64,000 nucleotides of DNA from Coriaria nepalensis (GCA_027186245.1 CP114481.1:47089501-47153500), one strand, 5' to 3'. Positions 12,981 through 27,282 are shown, counted from the stretch's first letter. Notes: generated by a model not told the origin, from the letters alone. Made by a program: numbers and translations.

Positions 12981-13189
12981 TTTAACCTTAAAATCATTTC
13001 AATGAGTCATTTCAACTCAATATCTTCTTTCAAAGCAATTCGAACGAATTGTATTTTTGCACTACAATCACAACTTTTGTGCATAACTTGGAAATGATCA
13101 ATGCAAGAAAAGTGTGCATTCATTTAACCTTAAAATCATTCCAATGAGTCAGTCCAAGTCAATAACTTATTTCAAAGCAAGTCGAACGA

Positions 13190-16100
13190 ATTCTATTTTT
13201 GCACTACAAACACAAGTTTTGTTCATAACTTGCAAATGATCAATGCAAGGAAAGTGTCAATTCGTTTAACCTTAAAATCTTTTCAATGAGTCATTTCAAG
13301 TCAATAACTTATTTCAAAGGCACTCGAACGAATTCTATTTTTGCCCTACAAACACAAGTTTTGTGCATAACTTGCAAATGATCAATGCAAGGAAAGTGTG
13401 CATTCGTTTAACCTTACAATCATTTCAATGTGTCATTTCAAGTCAATAACTTATTTCAAAGTAAGTCGAACGAATTCTATTTTTGCACGCCAAACACAAG
13501 TTTTCTGCATAACTTGCAAATGATCAATGCAAGGAAATTGTCCATTCGTTTAAACTTAAAATCATTTCAATGAGTCATTTCAAGTCAATAACTTATTTCA
13601 AATCAAGTCGAACAAATTCTATTTTTGCACTACAAACACATGTTTTGTGCATAACTTGCAAATGATCAATGCAAGGAAAGTGTCCATTCGTTTAACCTTA
13701 AAATCATTTCAATGAGTCATTTCAACTCAATATCTTCTTTCAAAGCAATTCGAACGAATTCTATTTTTGCACTACAAACACAAGTTTTGTGCATAACTTG
13801 CAAATGATCAATGCAAGGAAAGTGTGCATTCGTTTAACCTTAAAATCATTTCAATGAGTCATTTCAACTCAATATCTTCTTTCAAAGCAATTCGAACGAA
13901 TTCTATTTTTGCACTACAAACACAACTTTTGTGCATAACTTGCAAATGATCAATGCAAGAAAAGTGTGCATTCGTTTAACCTTAAAATCATTTCAATGAG
14001 TCATTTCAACTCAATAACTTATTTCAAATCAAGTCGAACAAATTCTATTTTTGCACAACAAACACAAGTTTTGTGCATAACTTGCAAATGATCAATGCAA
14101 GGAAAGTGTCCATTCGTTTAACCTTAAAATCATTTCAATGAGTCCTCTCAACTCAATAACTTATTTCAAAGCAAGTCGAACGAATTCTATTTTTGCACTA
14201 CAAACACAAGTTTTGTGCATAACTTGCAAATGATCAATGCAAGTAAAGTGTCAATTCGTTTAACCTTAAAATCATTTCAATGAGTCATTTCAACTCAATA
14301 TCTTCTTTCAAAGCAATTCGAACGAACTCTATTTTTGCACTACAAACACAAGTTTTGTGCATAACTTGCAAATGATCAATGCAAGGAAAGTGTGCATTCG
14401 TTTAACCTTAAAATCATTTCAATGAGTCATTTCAACTCAATATCTTCTTTCAAAGCATTTCGAACGAATTCTATTTTTGCACTACAAACACAAGTTTTGT
14501 GCATAACTTGCAAATGATCAATGCAAGGAAAGTGTCCCTTCGTTTTACCTTAAAATCATTTCAATGAGTCATTTCAACTCAATATCTTCTTTCAAGGCAA
14601 TTTGAACGAATTCTATTTTTGCACTACAAACAAAACTTTTGTGCATAACTTGCAAATGATCAATGCAAGGAAAGTGTCCATTCGTTTAACCTTAAAGTCA
14701 TTTCAATGAGTCATTTCAAGTCAATAACTTATCTCAAATCAAGTCGAACAAATTCTATTTTTGCACTACAAACACAAGTTTTGTGCATAACTTGCAAATG
14801 ATCAATGCAACGAAGGTGTCCATTCGTTTAACCTTAAAATCATTTCAATGAGTCATTTCAACTCAATATCTTCTTTCAAAGCAATTCGAACGAATTCTAT
14901 TTTTCCACTACAAACACAACTTTTGTGCATAACTTGGAAATGATCAATGCAAGAAAAGTGTGCTTTCGTTTAACCTTAAAATCATTCCAATGAGTCAGTC
15001 CAAGTCAATAACTTATTTCAAAGCAAGTCGAACGAATTCTATTTTTGCACTACAAACACAAATTTTGTGCATAACTTGCAAATGATCAATGCAAGGAAAG
15101 TGTGCATTCGTTTAACCTTAAAATCATTTCAATGAGTCATTTCAAGTCAATAACTTATTTCAAAGCAAGTCGAACGCATTCTAATGTTGCACTACAAACA
15201 CAAGTTTTGTGCATAACTTGCAAATGATCAATGCAAGGAAAGTGTTCATTCGTTTAACCTTAAAACCATTTCAATGAGTCATTTCAAGTCAATAACTTAT
15301 TTCAAAGCAAGTCGAACGCATTCTAATGTTGCACTACAAACACAAGTTTTGTGCATAACTTGCAAATGATCAATGCAAGGAAAGTGTTCATTCGTTTAAC
15401 CTTAAAACCATTTCAATGAGTCATTTCAAGTCAATAACTTATTTCAAAGCAAGTCGAACGAATTCTATTTTTGCACTACAAACACAAGTTTTGTGCATTA
15501 CTTCCAAATGATCAATGCAAGGAAAGTGTGCATTCGTTGAACCTTAAAATCTTTTCAATGAGTCATTTCAAGTCAATAACTTATTTCAAAGGCACTCGAA
15601 CGAATTCTATTTTTGCACTACAAACACAAGTTTTGTGCATAACTTGCAAATGATCAATGCAAGGAAAGTGTGCATTCGTTTAACCTTACAATCATTTCAA
15701 TGAGTCATTTCAAGTCAATAACTTATTTCAAAGTAAGTAGAACGAATTCTATTTTTGCACGCCAAACACAAGTTTTCTGCATAACATGCAAATGATCAAT
15801 GCAAGGAAATTGTCCATTCGTTTAAACTTAAAATCATTTCAATGGGTCATTTCAAGTCAATAACTTATTTCAAATCAAGTCGAACAAATTCTATTTTTGC
15901 ACTACAAACACACGTTTTGTGCATAACTTGCAAATGATCAATGCAAGGAATGTGTCCATTCGTTTAACCTTAAAATCATTTCAATGAGTCATTTCAACTC
16001 AATATCTTCTTTCAAAGCAATTCGAACGAATTCTATTTTTGCACTACAAACACAACTTTTGTGCATAACTTGCAAATGATCAATGCAAGAAAAGTGTGTA

Positions 16101-18042
16101 TTCGTTTAACCTTAAAATCATTTCAATGAGTCATTTCAAGTCAATAACTTATTTCAAAGCAAGTCGAACGCATTCTAATGTTGCACTACAAACACAAGTT
16201 TTGTGCATAACTTGCAAATGATCAATGCAAGGAAAGTGTCAATTCGTTTAACCTTAAAATCTTTTCAATGAGTCATTTCAAGTCAATAACTTATTTCAAA
16301 GGCACTCGAACGAATTCTATTTTTGCACTACAAACACAAGTTTTGTGCATAACTTGCAAATGATCAATGCAAGGAAAGTGTGCATTCGTTTAACCTTACA
16401 ATCATTTCAATGAGTCATTTCAAGTCAATAACTTATTTCAAAGTAAGTCGAACGAATTCTATTTTTGCACGCCAAACACAAGTTTTGTGCATAACTTGCA
16501 AATGATCAATGCAAGGAAATTGTCCATTCGTTTAAACTTAAAATCATTTCAATGAGTCATTTCAAGTCAATAACTTATTTCAAATCAAGTCGAACAAATT
16601 CTATTTTTGCACTACAAACACATGTTTTGTGCATAACTTGCAAATGATCAATGCAAGGAAAGTGTCGATTCGTTTAACCTTAAAATCATTTCAATGAGTC
16701 ATTTCAACTCAATATCTTCTTTCAAAGCAATTCGAACGAATTCTATTTTTGCACTACAAACACAAGTTTTGTGCATAACTTGCAAATGATCAATGCAAGG
16801 AAAGTGTGCATTCGTTTAACCTTACAATCATTTCAATGAGTCATTTCAACTCAATATCTTCTTTCAAAGCAATTCGAACGAATTCTATTTTTGCACTACA
16901 AACACAACTTTTGTGCATAACTTGCAAATGATCAATGCAAGAAAAGTGTGCATTCGTTTAACCTTAAAATCATTTCAATGAGTCATTTCAACTCAATAAC
17001 TTATTTCAAATCAAGTCGAACAAATTCTATTTTTGCACAACAAACACAAGTTTTGTGCATAACTTGCAAATGATCAATGCAAGGAAAGTGTCCATTCGTT
17101 TAACCTTAAAATCATTTCAATGAGTCCTTTCAACTCAATAACTTATTTCAAAGCAAGTCGAACGAATTCTATTTTTGCACTACAAACACAAGTTTTGTGC
17201 ATAACTTGCAAATGATCAATGCAAGTAAAGTGTCAATTCGTTTAACCTTAAAATCATTTCAATGAGTCATTTCAACTCAATATCTTCTTTCAAAGCAATT
17301 CGAACGAATTCTATTTTTGCACTACAAACACAAGTTTTGTGCATAACTTGCAAATGATCAATGCAAGGAAAGTGTGCATTCGTTTAACCTTAAAATCATT
17401 TCAATGAGTCATTTCAACTCAATATCTTCTTTCAAAGCATTTCGAACGAATTCTATTTTTGCACTACAAACACAAGTTTTGTGCATAACTTGCAAATGAT
17501 CAATGCAAGGAAAGTGTCCCTTCGTTTTACCTTAAAATCATTTCAATGAGTCATTTCAACTCAATATCTTCTTTCAAAGCAATTTGAACGAATTCTATTT
17601 TTGCACTACAAACAAAACTTTGGTGCATAACTTGCAAATGATCAATGCAAGGAAAGTGTCCATTCGTTTAACCTTAAAATCATTTCAATGAGTCATTTCA
17701 AGTCAATAACTTATCTCAAATCAAGTCGAACAAATTCTATTTCTGCACTACAAACACAAGTTTTGTGCATAACTTGCAAATGATCAATGCAACGAAGGTG
17801 TCCATTCGTTTAACCTTAAAATCATTTCAATGAGTCATTTCAACTCAATATCTTCTTTCAAAGCAATTCGAACGAATTCTATTTTTGCACTACAAACACA
17901 ACTTTTGTGCATAACTTGGAAATGATCAATGCAAGAAAAGTGTGCTTTCGTTTAACCTTAAAATCATTCCAATGAGTCAGTCCAAGTCAATAACTTATTT
18001 CAAAGCAAGTCGAACGAATTCTATTTTTGCACTACAAACACA
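13190..18042 (+). repeat. 21-monomer offset repeat (2982 bp), about 13190-15060 and 16172-18042
   Basis: Two stretches of about 1.87 kb share the same ordered variants 2982 bp (21 x 142) apart. Markers are ACGCCAAACAC, GCAAGTAAAG (14239 and 17221), CCTTCGTTTTACC, AACAAAAC and GCAACGAAGG. The intervening 15061-16171 has a different origin and includes an A-type patch. Part of the same run returns a third time from about 18512. Confidence 0.85.
15061..15680 (+). repeat. A-type patch inside domain B
   Basis: About four monomers here carry the domain A series ACAAATTTTG, CTAATGTTGC with GTGTTCATTCG and AAAACCATTT (twice), then CATTACTTCC with AAAGGCACTCG. The same order is found at about 3126-3580 and in the 1704-bp and 2840-bp repeats. 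Both flanks are of domain B type. The patch is in phase with its surroundings, so it arrived by in-register exchange or conversion, not by insertion of odd length. Confidence 0.75.
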
Positions 18043-18239
18043 AGTTTTGTGCATAACTTGCAAATGATCAATGCAAGGTAAGTGTGCATTCGTTTAACCT
18101 TAAAATCATTTCAATGAGTCATTTCAACTCAATATCTTCTTTCAAAGCAATTCGAACGAATTCTATTTTTGCACTACAAACACAACTTTTGTGCATAACT
18201 TGCAAATGATCAATGCAAGGAAAGTGTCCATTCGTTTAA

Positions 18240-19985
18240 CCTTAAAATCATTTCAATGAGTCATTTCAACTCAATATCTTCTTTCAAAGCAATTCGAACG
18301 AATTGTATTTTTGCACTACAATCACAACTTTTGTGCATAACTTGGAAATGATCAATGCAAGAAAAGTGTGCATTCATTTAACCTTAAAATCATTCCAATT
18401 AGTCAGTCCAAGTCAATAACTTATTTCAAAGCAAGTCGAACGAATTCTATTTTTGCACTACAAACACAAGTTTGGTGCATAACTTGCAAATGATCAATGC
18501 AAGGAAAGTGTCAATTCGTTTAACCTTAAAATCTTTTCAATGAGTCATTTCAAGTCAATAACTTATTTCAAAGGCACTCGAACGAATTCTATTTTTGCAC
18601 TACAAACACAAGTTTTGTGCATAACTTGCAAATGATCAATGCAAGGAAAGTGTGCATTCGTTTAACCTTACAATCATTTCAATGAGTCATTTCAAGTCAA
18701 TAACTTATTTCAAAGTAAGTCGAACGAATTCTATTTTTGCACGCCAAACACAAGTTTTCTGCATAACTTGCAAATGATCAATGCAAGGAAATTGTCCATT
18801 CGTTTAAACTTAAAATCATTTCAATGAGTCATTTCAAGTCAATAACTTATTTCAAATCAAGTCGAACAAATTCTATTTTTGCACTACAAACACATGTTTT
18901 GTGCATAACTTGCAAATGATCAATGCAAGGAAAGTGTCGATTCGTTTAACCTTAAAATCATTTCAATGAGTCATTTCAACTCAATATCTTCTTTCAAAGC
19001 AATTCGAACGAATTCTATTTTTGCACTACAAACACAAGTTTTGTGCATAACTTGCAAATGATCAATGCAAGGAAAGTGTGCATTCGTTTAACCTTAAAAT
19101 CATTTCAATGAGTCATTTCAACTCAATATCTTCTTTCAAAGCAATTCGAACGAATTCTATTTTTGCACTACAAACACAACTTTTGTGCATAACTTGCAAA
19201 TGATCAATGCAAGAAAAGTGTGCATTCGTTTAACCTTAAAATCATTTCAATGAGTCATTTCAACTCAATAACTTATTTCAAATCAAGTCGAACAAATTCT
19301 ATTTTTGCACAACAAACACAAGTTTTGTGCATAACTTGCAAATGATCAATGCAAGGAAAGTGTCCATTCGTTTAACCTTAAAATCATTTCAATGAGTCCT
19401 TTCAACTCAATAACTTATTTCAAAGCAAGTCGAACGAATTCTATTTTTGCACTACAAACACAAGTTTTGTGCATAACTTGCAAATGATCAATGCAAGTAA
19501 AGTGTCAATTCGTTTAACCTTAAAATCATTTCAATGAGTCATTTCAACTCAATATCTTCTTTCAAAGCAATTCGAACGAATTCTATTTTTGCACTACAAA
19601 CACAAGTTTTGTGCATAACTTGCAAATGATCAATGCAAGGAAAGTGTGCATTCGTTTAACCTTAAAATCATTTCAATGAGTCATTTCAACTCAATATCTT
19701 CTTTCAAAGCATTTCGAACGAATTCTATTTTTGCACTACAAACACAAGTTTTGTGCATAACTTGCAAATGATCAATGCAAGGAAAGTGTCCCTTCGTTTT
19801 ACCTTAAAATCATTTCAATGAGTCATTTCAACTCAATATCTTCTTTCAAAGCAATTTGAACGAATTCTATTTTTGCACTACAAACAAAACTTTTGTGCAT
19901 AACTTGCAAATGATCAATGCAAGGAAAGTGTGCATTCGTTTAACCTTAAAATCATTTCAATGAGTCATTTCAACTCAATAACTTA
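18240..19985 (+). repeat. Third copy of the domain B run
   Basis: This stretch matches domain B at two offsets: about 13000-14730 at 5254 bp (37 x 142; marker AATTGTATTTTTGC and ACAATCACAAC at 13051 and 18305), and about 16240-17710 at 2272 bp (16 x 142; marker GCAAGTAAAG at 17221 and 19493). The monomer order is kept, with substitutions. Confidence 0.82.
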
Positions 19986-20695
19986 TTTCAAATCAAGTCG
20001 AACAAATTCTATTTTTGCACAACAAACACAAGTTTTGTGCATAACTTGCAAATGATCAATGCAAGGAAAGTGTCCATTCGTTTAACCTTAAAATCATTTC
20101 AATGAGTCCTTTCAACTCAATAACTTATTTCAAAGCAAGTCGAACGAATTCTATTTTTGCACTACAAACACAAGTTTTGTGCATAACTTGCAAATGATCA
20201 ATGCAAGTAAAGTGTCAATTCGTTTAACCTTAAAATCATTTCAATGAGTCATTTCAACTCAATATCTTCTTTCAAAGCAATTCGAACGAATTCTATTTTT
20301 TCACTACAAACACAAGTTTTGTGCATAACTTGCAAATGATCAATGCAAGGAAAGTGTGCATTCGTTTAACCTTAAAATCATTTCAATGAGTCATTTCAAC
20401 TCAACATCTTCTTTCAAAGCATTTCGAACGAATTCTATTTTTGCACTACAAACACAAGTTTTGTGCATAACTTGCAAATGATCAATGCAAGGAAAGTGTC
20501 CCTTCGTTTTACCTTAAAATCATTTCAATGAGTCATTTCAACTCAATATCTTCTTTCAAAGCAATTTGAACGAATTCTATTTTTGCACTACAAACAAAAC
20601 TTTTGTGCATAACTTGCAAATGATCAATGCAAGGAAAGTGTCCATTCGTTTAACCTTAAAATCATTTCAATGAGTCATTTCAAGTCAATAACTTA
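19275..20695 (+). repeat. 5-monomer tandem duplication (710 bp, two copies)
   Basis: About 19275-19985 and 19985-20695 have the same five monomers in order: AAATCAAGTCGAACAAATTC with GCACAACAAAC, then GAGTCCTTTCAAC, then GCAAGTAAAG, then GCATTTCGAACG, then CCTTCGTTTTACC with AACAAAAC. The offset is 710 bp. Differences are single bases, for example TTTTTTCACTAC near 20300. Confidence 0.85.
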
Positions 20696-21099
20696 TCTCA
20701 AATCAAGTCGAACAAATTCTATTTTTGCACTACAAACACAAGTTTTGTGCATAACTTGCAAATGATCAATGCAACGAAGGTGTCCATTCGTTTAACCTTA
20801 AAATCATTTCAATGAGTCATTTCAACTCAATATCTTCTTTCAAAGCAATTCGAACGAATTCTATTTTTGCACTACAAACACAACTTTTGTGCATAACTTG
20901 GAAATGATCAATGCAAGAAAAGTGTGCTTTCGTTTAACCTTAAAATCATTCCAATGAGTCAGTCCAAGTCAATAACTTATTTCAAAGCAAGTCGAACGAA
21001 TTCTATTTTTGCACTACAAACACAAGTTTTGTGCATAACTTGCAAATGATCAATGCAAGGAAAGTGTGCATTCGTTTAACCTTAAAATCATTTCAATGA

Positions 21100-24000
21100 G
21101 TCATTTCAACTCAATATCTTCTTTCAAAGCAAGTCGAACGAATTCTATTTTTGCACTACAAACACAAGTTTTGTGCATAACTTCGAAATGATCAATGCAA
21201 GGAAAGTGTGCATTCGTTGAACCTTAAAATCTTTTCAATGAGTCATTTCAAGTCAATAACTTATTTCAAAGGCACTCGAACGAATTCTATTTTTGCACTA
21301 CAAACACAAGTTTTGTGCATAACTTGCAAATGATCAATGCAAGGAAAGTGTGCATTCGTTTAACCTTACAATCATTTCAATGAGTCATTTCAAGTCAATA
21401 ACTTATTTCAAAGCAAGTCGAACGAATTCTATTTTTGCACTACGAACACAACTTTTGTGCATAACTTGGAAATGATCAATGCAAGGAAAGTGTGCATTCG
21501 TTGAACCTTAAAATCTTTTCAATGAGTCATTTCAAGTCAATAACTTATTTCAGAGGCACTCGAACGAATTCTATTTTTGCACTACAAACACAAGTTTTGT
21601 GCATAACTTGCAAATGATCAATGCAAGGAAAGTGTCCATTCGTTTAACCTTAAAATCATTTCGATGAGTCATTTCAAGTCAATAACTTATTTTAAAGCAA
21701 TTCGAACGAATTCTATTTTTGCACTACAAACACAAGTTTTGTGCATAACTAGCAAATGATCAATGCAAGGAATGTGTCCATTCGTTTAACCTTAAAATCA
21801 TTTCAATGAGTCATTTCAACTCAATATCTTCTTTCAAAGCAATTCGAACGAATTGTATTTTTGCGCTACAAACACAACTTTTGTGCATAACTTAGAAATG
21901 ATCAATGCAAGGAAAGTGTGCATTCGTTTAACCTTAAAATCATTTCAATGAGTAATTTCAACTCAATATCTTCTTTCAAAGCAAGTGGAACGCATTCTAT
22001 TTTTGTACTACAAACACAAGTTTTGTGCATAACTTGCAAATGATCAATGCAAGGAAAGTGTGCATTCGTTTAACCTTAAAATCATTTCAATGAGTCATTT
22101 CAACTCAATATCTTCTTTCAAAGCAATTCGAATGAATTCTATTTTTTCACTACAAACACAACTTTTGTGCATAACTTGGAAATGATCAATGCAAGGAAAG
22201 TGTGCATTCGTTTAACCTTAAAATCATTTCAATGAATCATTTCAAGTCAATAACTTATTTCAAAGCAGGTCGAACGCATTCTATTTTTGCACTACAAACA
22301 CAACTTTTGTGCATAACTTGGAAATGATCAATGCAAGGAAAGTGTGCATTCGTTTAACCTTAAAATCATTTCAATGAGTCATTTCAAGTCAATAACTTAT
22401 TTCAAAGCAGTTCGAACGCATTCTATTTTTGCACTACAAACACAAGTTTTGTGCATAACTTGCAAATGATCAATGCAAGGAAAGTGTGCATTCGTTTAAC
22501 AATAAAATCATTTCAATGAGTCATTTCAACTCAATATCTTCTTTCAAAGCAAGTCGAACGCATTCTATTTTTGCACTACAAACACAACTTTTGTGCATAA
22601 CTTGGAAATGATCAATGCAAAGAAAGTGTTCATTCGTTTAACCTTAAAATCATTTCAATGAGTCAGTCCAAGTGAATAACTTATTTCAAAGCAAGTCGAA
22701 CGAATTCTATTTTTGCACTACGAACACAACTTTTGTGCATAACTTGCAAATGATCAATGCAAGGAAAGTGTGCATTCGTTTAACCTTAAAATCATTTCAA
22801 TGAGTCAGTCCAAGTGAATATCTTCTTTCAACGCAAGTCGAACGCATTCTATTTTTGCACTACAAACACAACCTTTGTGCATAACTTGGAAATGATCAAT
22901 GCAAGGAATGTGTGCATTAGTGTAACCTTAAAATCATTTCAATGAGTCATTTCAAGTCAATAACTTATTTCAAATCAAGTCGAACAAATTCTATTTTTGC
23001 ACTACAAACACAAGTTTTGTGCATAACTTGCAAATGATCAATGCAAGGAATGTGTCCATTCGTTTAACCTTAAAATCATTTCAATGAGTCATTAAAACTC
23101 AATATCTTGTTTCAAAGCAATTCGAACGAATTCTATTTTTGCACTACAAACACAAGTTTTGTGCATAACTTGCAAATGATCAATGCAAGGAAAGTGTCCT
23201 TTCGTTTAACCTTAAAATCATTTCAATGAGTCATTTCAACTCAATATCTTCTTTCAATGCAAGTCGAACGCATTCTATTTTTGCACTACAAACACAAGTT
23301 TTGTGCAGAACTTGCAAATGATCAATGCAAGGAAAGTGTGCATTCGTTTAACCTTAAAATCATTTCAATGAGTCATTTCAACTCGATATCTTCTTTCAAA
23401 GCAATTCGAACGCATTCTATTTTTGCACTACAAACACAACTTTTGTGCATAACTTGCAAATGATCAATGCAAGGAAATTGTCCATTCGTTTAACCTTAAA
23501 ATCATTTCCATGAGTCATTTCAACTCAATATCTTCTTTCAAAGCAAGTCGAACGCATTCTATTTTTGCACTACAAACACAAGTTTTGTGCATTACTTGCA
23601 AATGATCAATGCAAGGAAAGTGTGCATTCGTTTAACCTTAAAATCATTTCAATGAGTCATTTCAAGTCAATATCTTCTTTCAAAGCAAGTCGAACGCATT
23701 CTATTTTTGCACTACAAACACAAGTTTTGTGCATAACTTGCAAATGATCAATGCAAGGAAAGTGTGCATTCGTTTAACCTTAAAATCATTTCAATAAGTC
23801 ATTTCAACTCAATATCTTCTTTCAATGCAAGTCGAACGAATTCTATTTTTGCACTACAAACACAAGTTTTGTGCATAACTTGCAAATGATCAATGCAAGG
23901 AAAGTGTGCAATCTTTTAACCTTAAAATCAGTTCAATGAGTCATTTCAAGTCAATATCTTCTTTCAAAACAAGTCGAACGCATTCTATTTTTGCACTACA

Positions 24001-27000
24001 AACACAAGTTTTGTGCATAACTTGCAAATGATCAATGCAAAGAAAGTGTCCATTCGTTTAACCTTAAAATCATTTCAATGAGTCATTTCAAGTCAATATC
24101 TTCTTTCAAAGCAAGTCGAACGCATTCTATTTTTGCACTACAAACACAAGGTTTGTGCATAACTTGCAAATGATCAATGCAAGGAAAGTGTGCATTCGTT
24201 TAACCTTAAAATCATTTCAATGAGTCATTTCAACACAATATCTTCTTTCAAAGCAAGTCGAACGAATTCTATTTTTGCAGTACAAACACAAGTTTTGTGC
24301 ATAACTTGCAAATGATCAATGCAAGGAAAGTGTGCATTCGTTTAACCTTAAAATCATTTCGATGAGTTATTTCAACTCAATAACTTATTTCAAAGCAAGT
24401 CGAACGCATTCTATTTTTGCACTACAAACACAAGTTTTGTGCATAACTTGCAAATGATCAATGCAAGGAAAGTGTGCATTCGTTTAACCTTAAAATCATT
24501 TCAATGAGTCATTTCAACTCAATATATTCTTTCAAAGCAAGTCGAACGCATTCTATTTTTGCACTACAAACACAAGTTTTGTGCATAACTTGCAAATGAT
24601 CAATGCAAGGAAAGTGTGCATTCGTTTAACCTTAAAATCATTTCAATGAGTCATTTCAACTCAATATCTTCTTTCAAAGCAATTCGAACGAATTCTATTT
24701 TTGCACTACAAACACAAGTTTTGTGCATAACTTGCAAATGATCAATGCAAGGAAAGTGTGCATTCGTTTAACCTTAAAATGATTTCAATGAGTCATTTCA
24801 ACTCAATATCTTCTTTCAATGCAAGTCGAACGAATTCTATTTTTGCACTACAAACACAAGTTTTGTGCATAACTTGCAAATGATCAATGCAAGGAAAGTG
24901 TGCAATCTTTTAACCTTAAAATGATTTCAATGAGTCATTTCAAGTCAATATCTTCTTTCAAAGCAAGTCGAACGCATTCTATTTTTGCACTACAAACACA
25001 AGTTTTGTGCATAACTTGCAAATGATCAATGCAAGGAAAGTGTGCATTCGTTTAACCTTAAAATCATTTCAATGAGTCATTTCAACTCAATATCTTCTTT
25101 CAAAGCAAGTCGAACGCATTCTATTTTTGCACTACAAACACAAGTTTTGTGCAGAACTTGCAAATGATCAATGCAAGGAAAGTGTGCATTCGTTTAACCT
25201 TAAAATCATTTCAATGAGTCATTTCAACTCAATATCTTCTTTCAAAGCAAGTCGAACGCATTCTATTTTTGCACTACAAACACAAGTTTTGTGCATAACT
25301 TGCAAATGATCAATGCAAGGAAAGTGTGCATTCGTTTAACCTTAAAATCATTTCAATGAGTCATTTCAACTCAATATCTTCTTTCAAAGCATGTCGAACG
25401 CATTCTATTTTTGCACTACAAACACAAGTTTTGTGCATAACTTGCAAATGATCAATGCAAGGAAAGTGTGCATTCGTTTAACCTTAAAATCATTTCAATA
25501 AGTCATTTCAACTCAATATCTTCTTTCAATGCAAGTCGAACGCATTCTATTTTTGCACTACAAACACAAGTTTTGTGCAGAACTTGCAAATGATCAATGC
25601 AAGGAAAGTGTGCATTCGTTTAACCTTAAAATCATTTCAATGAGTCATTTCAACTCGATATCTTCTTTCAAAGCAATTCGAACGCATTCTATTTTTGCAC
25701 TACAAACACAACTTTTGTGCATAACTTGCAAATGATCAATGCAAGGAAATTGTCCATTCGTTTAACCTTAAAATCATTTCCATGTGTCATTTCAACTCAA
25801 TATCTTCTTTCAAAGCAAGTCGAACGCATTCTATTTTTGCACTACAAACACAAGTTTTGTGCATAACTTGCAAATGATCAATGCAAGGAAAGTGTGCATT
25901 CGTTTAACCTTAAAATCATTTCAATGAGTCATTTCAACTCGATATCTTCTTTCAAAGCAAGTCGAACGCATTCTATTTTTGTACTACAAACACAAGTTTT
26001 GTGCATAACTTGCAAATGATCATTCGTTTAACCTTAAAATCATTTCAATGAGTCATTTCAACACAATATCTTCTTTCAAAGCAAGTCGAACGCATTCTAT
26101 TTTTGCACTACAAACACAAGTTTTGTGCATAACTTGCATATGATCAATGCAAGGAAAGTGTGCATTCGTTTAACCTTAAAATCATTTCAATGAGTCATTT
26201 CAACCCAATATCTTCTTTCAAAGCAATTCAAACGAATTCTATTTTTTCACTACAAACACAACTTTTGTGCATAACTTGGAAATGATCAATGCAAGGAAAG
26301 TGTGCATTCTTTTAACCTTAAAATCATTTCAATGAGTCATTTCAAGTCAATATCTTCTTTCAAAGCAAGTCGAACGCATTCTATTTTTGCACTACAAACA
26401 CAAGTTTTGTCCATAACTTGCAAATGATCAATGCAAGGAAAGTGTGCATTCGTTTAACCTTAAAATCATTTCAATGAGTCATTTCAACTCAATATCTTCT
26501 ATCAAAGCAGGTCGAACGAATTCTATTTTTGCACTACAAACACAAGTTTTGTGCATAACTTGCAAATGATCAATGCAAGGAAAGTGTGCATTCGTTTAAC
26601 CTTAAAATCATTTCAATGAGTCATTTCAAGTCAATATCTTCTTTCAAAGCAAGTCGAACGCATTCTATTTTTGCACTACAAACACAAGTTTTGTGCATAA
26701 CTTGGAAATGATCAATGCAAGGAAAGTGTGCATTCGTTTAACCTTAAAATCATTTCAATGAGTCATTTCAACTCAATATCTTCTATCAAAGCAGGTCGAA
26801 CGAATTCTATTTTTGCACTACAAACACAAGTTTTGTGCATAACTTGCAAATGATCAATGCAAGGAAAGTGTGCATTCGTTTAACCTTAAAATCATTTCAA
26901 TGAGTCATTTCAAGTCAATATCTTCTTTCAAAGCAAGTCGAACGCATTCTATTTTTGCACTACAAACACAAGTTTTGTGCATAACTTGCAAATGATCAAT

Positions 27001-27190
27001 GCAAGGAAAGTGTGCATTCGTTTAACCTTAAAATCATTTCAATGAGTCATTTCAACTCAATATCTTCTTTCAAAGCAAGTCAAACGCATTCTATTTTTGC
27101 ACTACAAACACAAGTTTTGTGCAGAACTTGCAAATGATCAATGCAAGGAAAGTGTGCATTCGTTTAACCTTAAAATCATTTCAATGAGTC
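21100..27190 (+). repeat. Domain C, transitional mosaic of 142-bp monomers
   Basis: Monomers here are mixed. Types of domain B (ACAACTTTTG with CTTGGAAATG, AGTCAGTCCAAG) fade out, and types that dominate the right half appear: GCATTC in place of GAATTC, CTTGCAAATG after GTGCAGAA, TTCAATGCAAG, and from about 26499 ATCAAAGCAGG. One 16-monomer repeat is seen: about 23230-23470 matches about 25502-25742 at 2272 bp, including GTGCAGAACTTG and ACTCGATATC. No unit carries the 44-bp duplication before 27195. Confidence 0.8.
26003..26040 (+). other. 18-bp deletion monomer
   Basis: The unit reads AAATGATCATTCG where others have AAATGATCAATGC followed by the GGAAAGTGTGCATTCG part. Eighteen bases are missing, probably by slippage between the two CA steps. 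The same monomer enters through TTTTTGTACTAC. A second such unit is at about 58215. Confidence 0.9.
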
Positions 27191-27194
27191 ATTT

Positions 27195-27282
27195 CAACTC
27201 AATATCTTCTATCAAAGCAGGTCGAACGAATTCTATTTCAACTCAATATCTTCTATCAAAGCAGGTCGAACGAATTCTATTT
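27195..27282 (+). repeat. 44-bp internal tandem duplication, first instance (186-bp unit)
   Basis: The segment from CAACTCAATATC to GAATTCTATTT is present twice in a row (27195-27238 and 27239-27282), making the monomer 186 bp. Both halves carry CTATCAAAGCAGGTCG in place of the commoner CTTTCAAAGCAAGTCG. The joined ends share ATTT (CATTT before the first half, CTATTT at its end), so a 4-bp microhomology event explains the duplication. Confidence 0.92.

Noticed and set aside
1690..18760. GCACGCCAAACAC units as a possible foreign junction
   Set aside because: They are substitutions of equal length for GCACTACAAACAC, recurring near 1700, 13490, 15760, 16470 and 18740 in the same monomer type, so they are an ordinary subfamily marker.
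27260..27282. RNA polymerase III B-box-like GGTCGAACGAA or TTCGAACGAA
   Set aside because: The core resembles TTCGAA, but the flanking GG and CC of the box are missing and there is no A box or tRNA-like fold, so no RNA gene is called.
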